Positions 51,802-64,000 of a stretch of DNA of 64,000 nt are shown here, one piece after another. Source of the DNA: Whitmania pigra (lineage: Eukaryota; Annelida; Clitellata; Hirudinida; Haemopidae); assembly GCA_021613335.1 (NCBI GenBank), contig JAJTWR010000260.1:485001-549000 (forward strand), read 5' to 3'. Under the pieces are notes generated by a model, which saw only the letters and a list, made by a program, of their open reading frames with translations, was not told the origin of the DNA and searched no databases. How positions within the stretch are numbered: the first letter of the stretch is position 1; each line of letters opens with the position of its first letter. Position numbers and translations under genes: made by a program.

Positions 51802-54800
51802 CTTGATTCTGAAAAAGAATCTGCTCCATCATTTAGGACATACCAGTCAGAGATGGAAACATTCCAGCCATCTAACTCCTTTGAGGTACCTTCTGCAATG
51901 GAGAATCTATTTCAAGCTGAAAATTCTTGGTCTCAGTTGAACCGGTTGACAAGCACCGAGGAAAAGTCACTTTATCAAACTCCAACTCAATCTTTCCAGG
52001 AGACAACGGATGTCATGCAAGTAGGTGCCAGAGAGGCAACACCACAGGAAGAACACATGCACTCTGAGGACATGGAGGAGTTCTTTCAACCAATCAAAGA
52101 TGGTGAAGAGAAAATAACGAAGCATACAAAGCAAGAGTTTCATAGTAGAAAGACAGCTTCTGGATTCGAATCTGTTTCCACACATGAGAAAAAACTCCTT
52201 TCACTTGTTTCTACTGAAGCCTCCGCTTACTCGGGAAAGATTAGATTTCCACTTGAATTGTCCAGAGCTATTCAGTATTGCCTTCTTGATCCGGATTCTG
52301 GAATTTTCACTCATCCTGAAACAAATGAACAAATATCATTGAGTGATGCTTTACAGTTGAACTTTTTAGAAGATGCATATTTCATTTGTCCAACTTCCTT
52401 GAAATGTTATTTATTGAAAGATGCTTTTAAATTGAAATTGCTTGATTCCCATGGCTTCTTCTCTAGCTTGGATGGGGTGGCAAGTTTTAATCAGCTCATT
52501 AAAGATAATTTTGTAAAGCTCAAATCTGATAAGGAAGAAAAAGTCTCTGAAAGTCACCAGCACAAAGTGAAAGCAAAGGATATGTCAACCTCATCTTCCA
52601 CACCTGCTGAGAAAGTTTATTTTGCCATTGCTTCTGTTATTGATCCGACAACGAAGAAGATACTAGATGCTTTCAGTGGAGTTCAACGTGGGATTTTGGA
52701 CCAAGCTAATGCACTTTACAATGGAAAGGATTTTGCTGGAAATGTGGTCAAAATTCCCATCAGAGATGCTATTAGATTAGGTTTAGTGTTTGCAGATGAG
52801 AGTCCATACGCTAGTGAAATACAAAAAAACAAACTGATCAAGGAGACCAAAATATTTACTCTCACAGGAGTTGTAGATCCCATAACCAGGAAAAAGTTGA
52901 CCTTGATTGAAGCTGTGAACTCAGGATACATAGATCAACTAAAGGGATTGTTTATAAATCCAATCAAAAAGGTTTCCATGCCCATTACAGAAGCTATCAG
53001 CCTAGGTCATGTGTTGGCAGATGTTAAAATCTCAAATGTCAATGATGATGATGATGTTGATGAAAGTTCATTGAAAAAAATTCTAACTTCAAAAGAAGTT
53101 GCTCTCACCATCAGTTCTGTTGTAAATCCATTCAACGGCAGGGAATTAAGTGCATCAGATGCTATAAAGATGGGTATTTTTGATCCCTCTGCTGGAGTCT
53201 ACAAGAACTTGAAGACAAATGAAATTTTGACTCTTAGTGAAGCAATTGACAGACAGCTTATCAAAGTGATTCAAGGCAGGCCAAAGGAAAAAGATATTCC
53301 AAGAGAAGAAAAAGTTGCTAGTTTGCATATCGATGATGAGATGGATGCTCGGGAGGAAATGGCTCACGAGGAAATTGTGGAGGAAAGGAAAACCTTTCAA
53401 ATTACTGGAGTTAAGGAACCAAAGACTGGTAAATACATACCATTTCCTGATGCAGTCATGTGCAGGCTGATCAATGAAGAAAGGGGTTTGTATTGCGATT
53501 ACCTCACGAATCAAAATTTTACCATTCCGGAGGCTTTGGAGAGAGGTTTAATTATCGGTACGACCCATACGGTTGATCAGCAAGAATTGTTTAAGAGTGC
53601 TATTGTTGCACAGAAAAGAGAGGACATTCTAGGTGTCTATAATCCCATCACAGGTGACATGATATCTGTTAATGAAGCTTTGCAACTGGGGCTTTTGAAT
53701 AAGGACATGACTCTATATTTTGATCCTGCAAACAATGATGTTCTTAAAATAGATGTGGCCATCTCTAAGGGATATGTTCGATCTCAGGAAAAATCTGGAC
53801 TTAGAAATAGGAACGATTCGTCTGATGAATCTTTGGTGACAAGAAATACCAAAGTGACCATTGATTGGAGTGGTGGAAGGGTCTTAAATCGAGTCACAAA
53901 AGAAGAAATTCCCTTATCAAAAGCTTTAGAGTTTGGTCTGATTGAAGACTACATTGCTTCAATATTAAAGATGAAAAATCCTGACAAAGAGATTAAACTC
54001 AAAGTGGAGGAGAATAAGGAGGTTGATTCAGTGTCAATGAAGATGGTTGTTCAAGTGACTTACTTAAGGGATGAGTCTGGAAGGATAATTATTGAGGATG
54101 AAACTCCTGAATCTAAAAATGAAATGCGTTCTGATGAAGCTGAAGATTATTCTGGGATTTCATTTTATGATGCTGTGATTTTGGGCCTCTATGATATTCG
54201 CAAAGGAGCTTACTTCGATCCATTCTCAGCAAAATCTCTCACTTTAAGAGAAGCTATTGAAGCTGGTTCTATCAATCCCCTGCAGCCAGCCTTGAAAGAC
54301 ATTTTAAATGGAAAGAATTTTTCTTTAAATGCATTGATTGATGATGGTACTATAAGTCTATTGACGGGCACAATATCTCTTTCCAAACTGTTGAATCGTG
54401 GCGTGACAATTGATCCTAATTATTTAAATTTTCTATCTCACACAGTCAATCTTGAGGATGCCATAAGATGTGGACTGTTCCATGATGAAAAGGGTTTTTT
54501 TCAACTTCCATTTTCTAAAAAGACATTTGATCTAGAAACTGCAATCAAAAATAATTTTATTTCTGGTGAAGCAAATATAGTACTAAATCCCTTAACTGGT
54601 GAAAGATTATTATTGAACAAAGCAATTGAATCAAATGTGATCGATGGAAAGACAGGAAAGTTTTCAGATAGTACTCTTGAAAAAAACATAACACTTTCCA
54701 GAGCCATCATATTGGGCTTGATTAAGCAGCGTTACCAAGACAAATGCTCAGTTATCATGGATTTCCAGTCAGGAGAATTGTCAGCATTGGAAGAGTGCAT

Positions 54801-57800
54801 TGATTCACACATTGTTGATCAGAAAGTTCCTTGTGTTTATGATGCTTCAACCAAGAATCGAATCTCTTTGTCAACTGCTACCTCCCAGGGTTTGATAAAC
54901 AAAAGCAAAAAAACTTTAAATGACCATATCAATCACTCAGAATTGGGCCTGTCAGATGCAGCCAAAGCTGGTTTGATATGTTTTCCAGGAGCTCCGATTT
55001 TAGCTAACACTGAATGTATCACCGGTGACGTTGTGCAGTCTTCCTTACAGACTAATGTCTCTCTTTTAAAGGGTGCCCGTCTACAAGAAAATATAACAGA
55101 TTCATTTGGTGACATTCCTTCATTCACAGAAAAAGATTTTATATCAACTAAGCCCAAGAAACTTTCTGATACGTCCACAGAAGTAAGTTTTGTGAAAAAC
55201 GAGCCAAACAAGAAAACGTTTGAGACCAAAACATTTGACACAAACACAGATGAAACTCCTGTTTCTGTTGAGGTTGCTAAAGATGGAAGAAGTTTGATAG
55301 CAACTCACAGAGTTATTGATAAGGTTCAAAAATCTCAAATCAAGGAAACTTTGGAAAATGTCATTGGTGAATCAGATCCTTCCACTTTTTTAGAGGATCT
55401 CAATGATCCTATCCAAAAGAGAGATCCTTGCCAAGAAGAATGCACCTATATGGCTTCTTTGTCCAAAGCTCCCACCACTCAAATTTATAAGAATACTTAT
55501 GAATGCAAGGCTGCTTCTAATGGCTATCCAAAAAATCTTGAACTAAATACCATCACTAACAATTATGATTCTGAATGTGCAATAAATGCTCCGCAGCAAT
55601 CTTTTAAATCAAGTGTTTTTCAACCAGTAATATCATCATCTTCATCAAAGCATGTTGACAAGAAAAATTTCAGTCCAGCAAAGGAGCTGATTCATATAGA
55701 TTGGAAAACAGGAAAGATAATAGATCTCTCAAAGAATGGGCTCATGACTTCCACAGAGGCTTTTGAAAGGGGTTTCATAGATGCTCACATCAAGGAACTT
55801 TTAGACAAAGTAATTGCTAAGACTCTTCAAAATGATTCCAGTCAGATAACATTGAACGATTCCCTAGATAAAGGTTTACTTATTGTGCCACTTTCTAAAG
55901 TAAAAAATTCCACAACGAATCAAAACCTCACCATTGAGGAGGCAGTGGCAGTGAATTACATAGATCTTGACAGGTCAGTTATTATTGATCCTTTGGACAT
56001 GAAGCCAAAGTCTCTCACTGAGCTGGTTGAGAGGCAAGTTTTTAACATAGAAAATGCAGTGATGAAGAACTCAACTTCAGGAAAAATTATGACATTATCA
56101 GAGATTGTCCAACTGAAACTCATTCCTAAAAGGGGCCTTCCTAATGTTACAGATGTAAGAGTAATGTCTTTTGGCGAAGCTCTAGATAAGGGATTGTTGG
56201 ATGAACACACCAATCAGTTCACTGAAAAAACTTCAGGATACATAATCAATCTGGAAACAGCTTTGAGAATAGGATATCTTAGACATGATCCAAAAGATAA
56301 TGTCAGCTTAAGGATCAAAGAGCACAAATATCCTACACCTTTAACACTTTTGGAAGCTGTGAAAAGTGGTATCTTAAGTCTCGAAACATTTTTGTACAGC
56401 AATCCTTACAGTGATGAAAAACTTAGTATGGCTGATGCCATTTCAAAGGGATTGATTTTGGTTCCTGAACTTGATAGCACTTCTGAAGTAGAAGGAATTG
56501 ATTTTGAAACAGCTTACAAGAGGGGATATCTTGACATTTTGGAGAACATCTTCATTGATCCCATCACTGGTGTTTTGGTGCCTTTGGATGCTGCTATAAA
56601 AAAGGGTTATGTCATACTTCCAGGTTATGATCTCAAGGTAGCTCAGGTCGATGAGAAAACTGCAAATTTAAGGTCAGAAAAAGCATGTTACACTCGGTAC
56701 CTAGGATTTCCTGACCTACCACTTGAATTTGGGGATGCCTTGATTTGTGGCCTTTATGATGAAATTTCTGGAACTTTCTCAGATCCTTATGAAAGTGGAT
56801 CTTTAACTCTTGAAGAGGCTGTACAGTACAATTTAATTAAAGTCACTTCCAAAGTCAAAGATCCAATGAATGGAAAGTGGATTTCTCTTTTGAAAGCTAT
56901 GAGGGAGGGTCATGTTGATCCAGCAAGTGGAAAGTTTATTGATCCTTCAACATTATCTGCCATTCCTCTCAAAGAAGCAGAAAAGTTTGGCCTGTTTCAT
57001 AGTATTGGTCCTTGTGTCTGGGTTGGAAATTTTCAAAATTCTGATGTCTTGTCTTCTGGATCTGTCAGCTTCAAAATTCATCAAGTACTTGATCCTATTC
57101 ATAAACGTTGGATTTCACCAGAAGAAGGAATTAAACTAGGATATATTAGCATTTACAATGACATTTATAATGATCCATTTTTGAATACAAGAATGAGTTT
57201 GTTTGAAGCTATGACTATGAATAAGATAAAAGCTGAAGCATTTGATTCAAGGATGATGCCTAGTTGTGAAAGAAAATTCAATATTAAAAGTGTCATTGAT
57301 CCTATGAGCAAGAAAGAGATTTCACCAAACATTGCTGAGAACAAAAAAATTCTGGATATGAATGATAAAACATATTCTAATGCCTGTGATAAATCTAAGA
57401 TTTCACTACATGAAGCACATCTGTTAAACCTGATAAAAGTGGATGAAGTTGGCCTGCATGATGTCCGAGAACTGAAGCCTGAGGATGTGAGGGGAGTAAT
57501 GGATTACACAACTGGGGAAAATTTGACACTTTCTGAAGCAGTGGATAACAATTTAATTGATGGCTCAATGTCATATTATATTGATCCTAGAACTAATCAG
57601 AAGTTGACACTCTATGAAGCATGGCAACAAGGTCATATTTTACTAAATGCTGATAAATTTAGTAGTACAAAATCCAAAATGATAAAGTCAGTTATTGATC
57701 CAAGAACTGGTGAAGAAATACCAATTTCAGATGCCATAAGGCATCAGATTGTTGATAAAGTCCACAATAGATATTGGAATATGAAAACAAATGCATTTAT

Positions 57801-59028
57801 GGATCTTGATCAGGCCATTGAGAAGGGTCTTGTTTTGACAGAATCTTCTGAGGAAGCAGTTAGAAAGCCTGCTGTTGTTGAAGTGGACGATTACCAGGAT
57901 AGCATTGCAAAAGTATATGTTATTAAATCAGTTTGTGATCCGAGTTCAAGAAACGAATTTGATCCTGTTGAAGCAGAAAGGAGAGGTTACATTAACAAAA
58001 TCCGAGGCATTTACATGAATCCCCTCACTGGAAAACAAATTTCAATAAAACAAGCTATAGACCAAGGGTATGTTTGTGCTTCCAAGGTCGACGTTCCAGA
58101 TTATGATGAGATGATGAAAAACGATGATGCTTATGCTGTTCTTGAGTGCAACAAATCTATTAAGGAAATTGATTCAGTGATTGATCCCATCACAAATGAA
58201 AAAATCTCTTTGCTTGAGGGAATTCGAAGGGGCTTCATAGATTTGAATAGCAGCTCTATTATTGGACATTCAAAACAGTTTTTACCAGTTAGGGACATTT
58301 CAAATAGAAATCTGAGTCTCTCTTCTCTGAGTCATTTCAGCAATGTGCATGATCCTGATTTTGATGATGACGATTACTCCTTCAAAGTCATTGAACCTTA
58401 TTCCTTTACACTCCCAAGGACAACCCAAGATAGTAAATTGGCTGAGAGAGTTAGTTTGAAAACAGACATTTCAAAGGGCTCAATTGACCAGAGTAAAGAA
58501 ATGTTTTTTGATCCAATTTCTTGCCAGACAATGTCAATTTTGGAAGGCTTGAATTCAAGAAGACTGGTCGTCGATTGCCCTGCCAACATTGATAGCCAAC
58601 TTGAGACCTTCAGCAAGTTATCAAACAAAGTTACACCAGTTGATCTCTCGGGTGAAATGGCCAATTCCTTTAACAACAAATTTCTGAGAAATGATGCAAA
58701 GATTTTTCAATCCAAATATTCTTTTGATGGAAAAGAATCATCCCATAGCAGCTCTAACTGGAAAGATGGGTTGAATATACAAGCAAAGAACCATCAAAGC
58801 TTCAGTAATGATGACAGATCGTCTGTTTCAAAAGAAGATTTGGAGTCACTTGATCAACTGTTGGCTGAATTGGAGCATAGTAGAGGTGATGATGGTAAAC
58901 TTCAAAATCATCTTCAGATTGATGACAGTGTCCTGATGCCAAACCTTAAACAAGAAAAAGATGTTTCTAATAGAGTCCATTGCAGTTATGAAAGAGCTGG
59001 ATTTTCATCATTAACTGGTGCTAAACAG
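51802..59028 (+). CDS. Plakin gene exon 26: giant plectin-repeat exon (2409 codons)
   Basis: The acceptor ends at 51801 and the donor GTGGAA follows at 59029; both are phase 0 (residues 1076-3484). After about 170 acidic, Ser-rich residues, the exon consists largely of plectin-type repeats of about 38 residues. Each follows the pattern D-P-x-(S/T)-x-x, a short basic turn, (I/L)-(S/T)-L-x-E-A-I-x-x-G-(L/Y)-(I/V), with a variable strand between. Roughly 40 can be seen by eye. Less repetitive linkers occur at about residues 2170-2380 and in the last 250. Plectin repeats form the globular modules by which plakins bind intermediate filaments. In spectraplakins (MACF1, dystonin, fly Short stop, worm VAB-10A) they are coded in similarly huge exons. 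If the donor is not used, the frame adds three codons (VEK) and stops at 59040. Confidence 0.9.
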
Positions 59029-59542
59029 GTGGAAAAATGAAAAGTTTATTGTTGAAAAGTTTCATTTTCACAAACGTTTACATTGCTGGGATTGCATTTC
59101 TAATTTTGTAGCTTTAACCCAATCATGTTTCGAGTTTCTTGTTTTCATTATTTTAAATTTTTGTGAAGACCTTTGATTATAACTCTAGTTTCATTGTTCG
59201 ATTAATAAAGTTGTACTTTAAAGTTCTGCTTTGTTCTTGATCGTTAAAATTTTCAAATTGTTTTAAAATATTTAGAACAGTGAATGTCTAAATCACAACT
59301 TTTAATCAGAAATATAGTAAACAACTAACATCTTGAGCTTTTTCTATTTAACAGAGTCTTTCTCCAGTGCTTTAAGGTAAAATTATATTTCTCTTGGTGA
59401 GATTTGTCTTAGATTCATTGCTTTTTAGAATTTTGGTTTAGTTTCAAGGTTTTAAAGCTTGTTCTTATGGTTCAATGATTTGATGGTTTCTGTTAGTTTT
59501 AAGGCCTTTACATGGGACTAAAGACCAAAATATTTTTTCCAG
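59029..59542 (+). other. Plakin intron 26, or alternative 3' untranslated region
   Basis: Between the two giant exons. Read through from exon 26 it gives an immediate stop (59038-59040) and a canonical poly(A) signal 164 bases later. It may therefore serve as intron in one transcript and 3' end in another. Confidence 0.55.
59204..59209 (+). terminator. Poly(A) signal of a possible short plakin isoform
   Basis: AATAAA in ATTAATAAAG, followed by a T-rich and GTTCTTGA stretch, lies 164 bases past the stop codon reached by reading through the exon 26 donor. Confidence 0.5.
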
Positions 59543-61918
59543 ACTTCTGGACTGAATACAGATCACAAAATCAGACCGAAAAATGAGAGTTCTTTAAATG
59601 ATAGTCTTTCAGACTTATTGTCAGAGGATTTGAGTGAAGAATTGGTTGTCAAAGAAAACGGCCATTTGGACTCTGAGAAAACTTCTTCTGTTGGAAGGTG
59701 TGCATCTGTAACCTCCACTTCAGACTTTGGCAGAGAACAAATCTTCACAATGGATGAGCTGGTAAAATTGAACTTATATGACAGGTCGTCTGGACTAGTT
59801 CATAGTCCAGAGACAGGAAAGGAGCTTCCAATATTAGAAGCCATTGAAAGAGGAATTGTACAGAAAAACTCTGTCAGGCTTTGTGATCCTGCATCTGGGA
59901 AGCTTATTACTCTAGCAGAAGCATTTGAAAGAGGTGTTATGGATGCCGAAAATGGAAATTTGACTGATGTCTACACTGGAAAAGTATTCAAATTTTCTGA
60001 ATCAGTGAATAAAGCTCTAGAATTTAAGTCTTGTCCTTTAGAAACAAATGCTCAAGCAACAGCCAGACAGGAAGGGTTTGCACTCTGCACTGCTTTAGAG
60101 AAAAATTATTTTGACAGTGAAGCGAGATGTTTTAAATTTCCTGGCAATTCTAAGACCTTTACCTTAAAAGAAGCAGTTGAGAATGGCTTTATAAAAACAA
60201 GAAGCACTGCAATTAGAGACATTGACTTTGGCCACAAAATATTTCTTGATACATTAATTGCTCTGGGGTTGGTTGATCAAGAAAGAGGTCTCTTTAGGGA
60301 TACCCAAGGTTGTTTTGTTGCCATTGAGAAAGCTTTCCAAGACAAAGTACTTATTGATTGCGATGTCTCTCCAAGGCCGTATTCTCTCAAGGTATTACTC
60401 GAAGATGGTCTCTACTCACGAGATTCTAATTCTTTTTTTGATCCTGACACCAAGCAATTTGTTTCATTAAAGGATGCCATTGATAGGAATCTGCTAGACC
60501 CAAACTCTGTGCTCTGCATAGATCATTCATCTAATAATGAAATTGTATCTCTTAATGAGGCTATCACTCGTAAGTTTATTGGCTCCGACATGAGGAAAAA
60601 TTCATTAACATTATCTGACGCTCTTGATAAAGGAGTCGCTCTCAAAAAACCAATTGCAATATCTAAAGCAATAGAAAGTGGGCTTTTGAATGAGACTACT
60701 GGAAAGTTTCTTGATCCTATACATAGGAAATTTTTTAGCCTTAAAGAAGCTTTAGAAAATGGTTTCATCAGCTATGATTCGGTAATTGCCGATCCTGCCT
60801 CAAGAAACTTAATATCGCTTTCTGATGCTATTTCATCAGGGATTATAGATCTAAATTTGGGAACAGTAACCAACATCCATACCCAGGAGACTTTTTCATT
60901 AAAAGAAGCATGCACCACTGCAAAACTTGTGAAAAAGAAAATTTCATGCGAATCTTCTGGTGACCAGAACGCTTTAGCAGATGATATAGAAACTAGAAAA
61001 TCTTCTCAAAGCAGCTCGGAAAATCAGAGTCAAATTGCTTCAAATGACACGAATACATTTCTAAGCAAACTTTTCAACCGAGCTGTCAGTCTGGAGGAGG
61101 CATTAAAAACTGGACTGATAGATCAAGATTCCTGCATGATTGCTTTACCTTGGTCAGATGAAATTCTTAACATGAAAAATTTAATTGAAAGAAACTTGAT
61201 AGATTTGAAATCAGGTGTGATCAAGAAGCCAGGTAACTCGGAGTCACACATCTTTCCAGATGTTGTTCTGAGAGAATCCATTGACTGTAACAGTAAAAAC
61301 TTCAGTTTAGCTGAAGCTCTTTATCGTGAAATATTTGATCCAGAAACAGGTGTTGTAACTGATCCAAACTATGGAAGAAAAATGTCTCTTTTTGAAAGTC
61401 TTAAGTCTAACTTTATTTCTTATCAAAAGACGGTACTAATAGTTGATGGTAAAATTGTTAATTTGTTGGAAGCCGTTTTAAATGATCTTGTAGATCCAAA
61501 GAAAGGTGAAGTAAAAGACATAAAATCCGGTCAAATGATACCTCTTATTGGCGCTATAGAGCGAGAACTTATTTTAGATGCTTACATGCCACCCAAGTTC
61601 AGTTTTGAAAAGATGTGCAAGTTAGGCCTTTACGATAGAGTTGCCGGCCAATTCGTCAATCCATTCAACAAGAAGCACGTCAATTTAGTTGAATGCCTAT
61701 TTGGACTTGAAATGCTAGATGCAAACAAATGTTTTATATTTCTCCCTGACTCTAAGAAGCATGTACCACTGATGGCTGCTTTTAATCAGAAGCTTTTGTC
61801 AGCTGATTGCAATTTTGTCACTGATCCATCTAGCAGGAAGCAATACCCAGTCCTCGAAGCTTTAGATGGTTCACTGGAGAGTAAATGTGCTGCTCATTCA
61901 GTCAAGCGAGAAGATGAA
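59543..61918 (+). CDS. Plakin gene exon 27: second plectin-repeat exon (792 codons)
   Basis: The acceptor AG is at 59541-59542 and the donor GTAAAT at 61919; the exon is phase 0 (residues 3485-4276). After a linker of about 65 residues (rich in Ser and Glu) it holds a further series of roughly 15 plectin-type repeats (for example ELPILEAIERGIV, KLITLAEAFERGVM, KFFSLKEALENGFI, RKMSLFESLKSNFI). A second Ser/Asn-rich linker sits near 61000-61060. The last repeats lead directly into spectrin-type exons. The reading frame past the donor stays open to 61963 but no poly(A) signal is near, so splicing is expected. Confidence 0.88.
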
Positions 61919-61983
61919 GTAAATGAACTTAAACGTATTAATCTATGCAATCTCATGATTTGATTCATTTTGTTTTAATGCAG

Positions 61984-63763
61984 ATGAGAAATTTAGGGTT
62001 GCTTTCACAAAAATTAGATATTTACAAGGACTGGGTTTCTGAAGCTTATCAACAGATTGGCACTTGCCAACTCACTTCTAATAAGGATGACCTTGGAAGA
62101 GAATTGAGACGTTTGCAAGTAAAAACCAACTTTGTAAGTCCATTATGCCAAGCAGCCTGACAATAATATACCATTTTGTAGAGCTTTTATGCAATGATAC
62201 AAGAAGTTAAGCCAGACATGGCTTCTTTGCAAAACCAGATGGAAAAAGTCATTTCTGATTCAAGTCATTACCACAATAAAACCAAACTTGAAAAATTGAA
62301 GACTTTGAACCATGGAGTTAAGAGTCAATACAATTTGGTACTTGGAATAATTTAAATTAATTTTTGTGGCTCGTTATTGAATATTAATACAGTAATCATT
62401 TCGTAATTTTTTAAATAGTTGTTAGAAAATGTAAAAAATCAAATCAAGTTGCTGACTGCATGTCAAGAAGAGTTGACTAAATATGAGGATGAAAAGCAGA
62501 AATTTGAAACTTGGCTGAGCACAGCTATTGATGAACTTGATTCTAAGTTTTCAAATTTCAAATACATCAGAGAAGTAGGAAACCAGAAAGAAGCTCTAAA
62601 GGTGTTTTTTGTTTACTATTTTTATTTTTCTGGATGTTTTCATAGAACTTTCTTTTGATCACCACTTCACTCATCTTCCAGAACTATGTGGATGAAGTGT
62701 TTATTCGCCAGGGTGATCTAAAGTACGTTGAAATTTGCAAGAATCAATTTCTAGATCAAGCTCAGGTAGGTCAACTTTCTTAATTAAAAAATGAATAAAT
62801 TGTCATTTAATCTGTCTTTGATGCTTTATAAAGTTTTAATTTTATAATATTCATTTTTTTCATCTCCTGACATTTCAAATTTCAGCACTTTGATGCATTA
62901 CAATTAAAAAGCAAGAATTTGAAAAGATCGTCGACCCATTTAGATCTGCTTTACTCCATGATTGATGACCTGAGACAACTGACAAATGAATACAACATGC
63001 TTCGTGCCAACTCTAGAGCTCAACTTGATCGAGTTGAGGCTCTGAGCGATTGCTTGAAAAGAGTAGAAGACATTGAGCGACAGGTTAAAAACTCCTTGGA
63101 TGAGATAGAACAGAATGCAGAATATTTAAGCAAACACAGAAGCAAAGATAAATTAAGAAATGATCTTGTAAAGCAGGTGATGATTTATCTAATGCATTTC
63201 AAGTTGCTTTACAGTTTGAGTTTGATTTATCTGAAGCTTATTATATCAGATCAATTCTTGTATTTATAATGGTTAAAATGAAACAAAACATTAAACATGA
63301 AATTAATATGTTATTTTTAATGATTTGTTGCAGCTAAAAAGTTGCTCCTCTGAGCTTCAGTCTCAATGTCTATTTTTTGAAAAACTGAAGACTATTGTCA
63401 ATGATCTCAACAGACAGTTGAATCAATTTGGCTCAACAGAAAGTATTCAAAAGGAATTAAAAGATAAGGTCATGTCTTTAGAAGAAAGACTCAGACAAGT
63501 GGATGGTCTGCTGAAGGCAAAGAGTGCAGAGTTGGAGTCCTTTTCTTTTTCTAACCAATCAGTGGCCGATGAAGTAAAGGAACTCTCGAGTCTTGTTGGA
63601 AGTGCCGAGTGCTTGGTCAATGAGATGGAGGAAAAGAAGGTGATCTTGGATGAGGAACTTATGATCGGAAGGATTAAGGAGATGAAAACATTGGGACAAG
63701 AAATTTCTCTTCTCCAGCAACCTCTGTCACAGCTTATGCAAGCCACTACAACTCTTTCTTCAG
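61984..63763 (+). CDS. Plakin gene exons 28-33: start of the spectrin-repeat rod, continues off the window
   Basis: Exons are 61984-62133, 62182-62337, 62419-62601, 62682-62765, 62886-63176 and 63334-63763, with phases agreeing (residues 4277 to about 4707). The last donor is phase 1 and the next exon lies beyond 64000. The sequence is strongly helical with heptad-like spacing, as in spectrin repeats: LGLLSQKLDIYKDWVSEAYQ, ELTKYEDEKQKFETWLSTAI, HLDLLYSMIDDLRQLTNEYN and ELQSQCLFFEKLKTIVNDLN. Each repeat keeps the usual W or its replacement. A spectrin rod after plectin repeats in one reading frame is the spectraplakin plan (VAB-10, Short stop, MACF1). The expected EF-hand and Gas2 microtubule-binding end should therefore lie further to the right. 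Confidence 0.82.
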
Positions 63764-64000
63764 GTTGGTTTGATAAAACTACAAATAAATAATTCTATAT
63801 TACTGGAATTCTGTATTAACCTTTTACCTCCCAAGCCTGTTTTAAAATGCTGCAGACACTTGAAACTAATTAGGATGTGTTCATATATGTTAATGCAAAA
63901 ATGCAATTTGAAATTTTTTTTGCAAACATATCATTTTTTATGGCCATTTTCCATAAATGGAACATTGTGATTTTCTCATCACATGAGCGTAGCAGATCTG
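63764..64000. other. Start of plakin intron 33
   Basis: No acceptable next exon: the only clear acceptor (TGCTGCAG, ending 63855) leads to an immediate stop in the required phase. The intron runs past the window edge. Confidence 0.5.

Overview
This is a 64 kb piece of an AT-rich animal nuclear genome. Genes are split by mostly short GT-AG introns and sit among long microsatellites, DNA-transposon fossils and SINE copies. The organism is probably a lophotrochozoan, and an annelid-like one fits best. The main clue is a gonadotropin-releasing-hormone/corazonin-type neuropeptide precursor with a QAYHFSKGWLPGKR core, a type known from annelids, molluscs and relatives. All gene models were assembled by eye from splice sites, phase continuity and remembered family resemblance. 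No search was run.

Layout: (1) 1-365, remains of a LINE reverse transcriptase. (2) 1783-17051, minus strand, a six-exon gene for a small 253-residue protein resembling only the first five repeats of ankyrin. Its introns hold two hAT fossils, a 45-bp minisatellite, a 5 x 212-bp array that copies the end of exon 3, and several microsatellites. (3) 19123-21004, plus strand, a TPR protein resembling the Rpl4 assembly chaperone Acl4. (4) 21069-22623, minus strand, mitochondrial elongation factor Ts, convergent with gene 3 and 64 bp from it. (5) 22.6-28.4 kb, repeats: a Tigger/pogo fossil with a nested element and a 780-bp ATG-type microsatellite. (6) 28771-29344, the GnRH-type precursor, with a TATA box. 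(7) 31247-36835, the large subunit of class I ribonucleotide reductase in 17 exons. It keeps the active-site residues but stops before the C-terminal cysteine pair. (8) 37.3-40.0 kb, transposon fossils. (9) 40306 to beyond 63763, plus strand, a plakin/spectraplakin gene. It has spectrin-type repeats, an SH3-like domain, two giant exons (7.2 and 2.4 kb) of plectin-type repeats, and the start of a spectrin rod that runs off the window. It contains a hAT element, a SINE and an antisense processed pseudogene of the splicing factor PLRG1.

The genes do not form one pathway; this is ordinary animal gene order. The points most worth checking are the missing redox tail in the reductase, the apparent absence of an actin-binding region at the start of the plakin with a probable alternative 3' end, the tandem array that multiplies a splice donor, and the neuropeptide gene.
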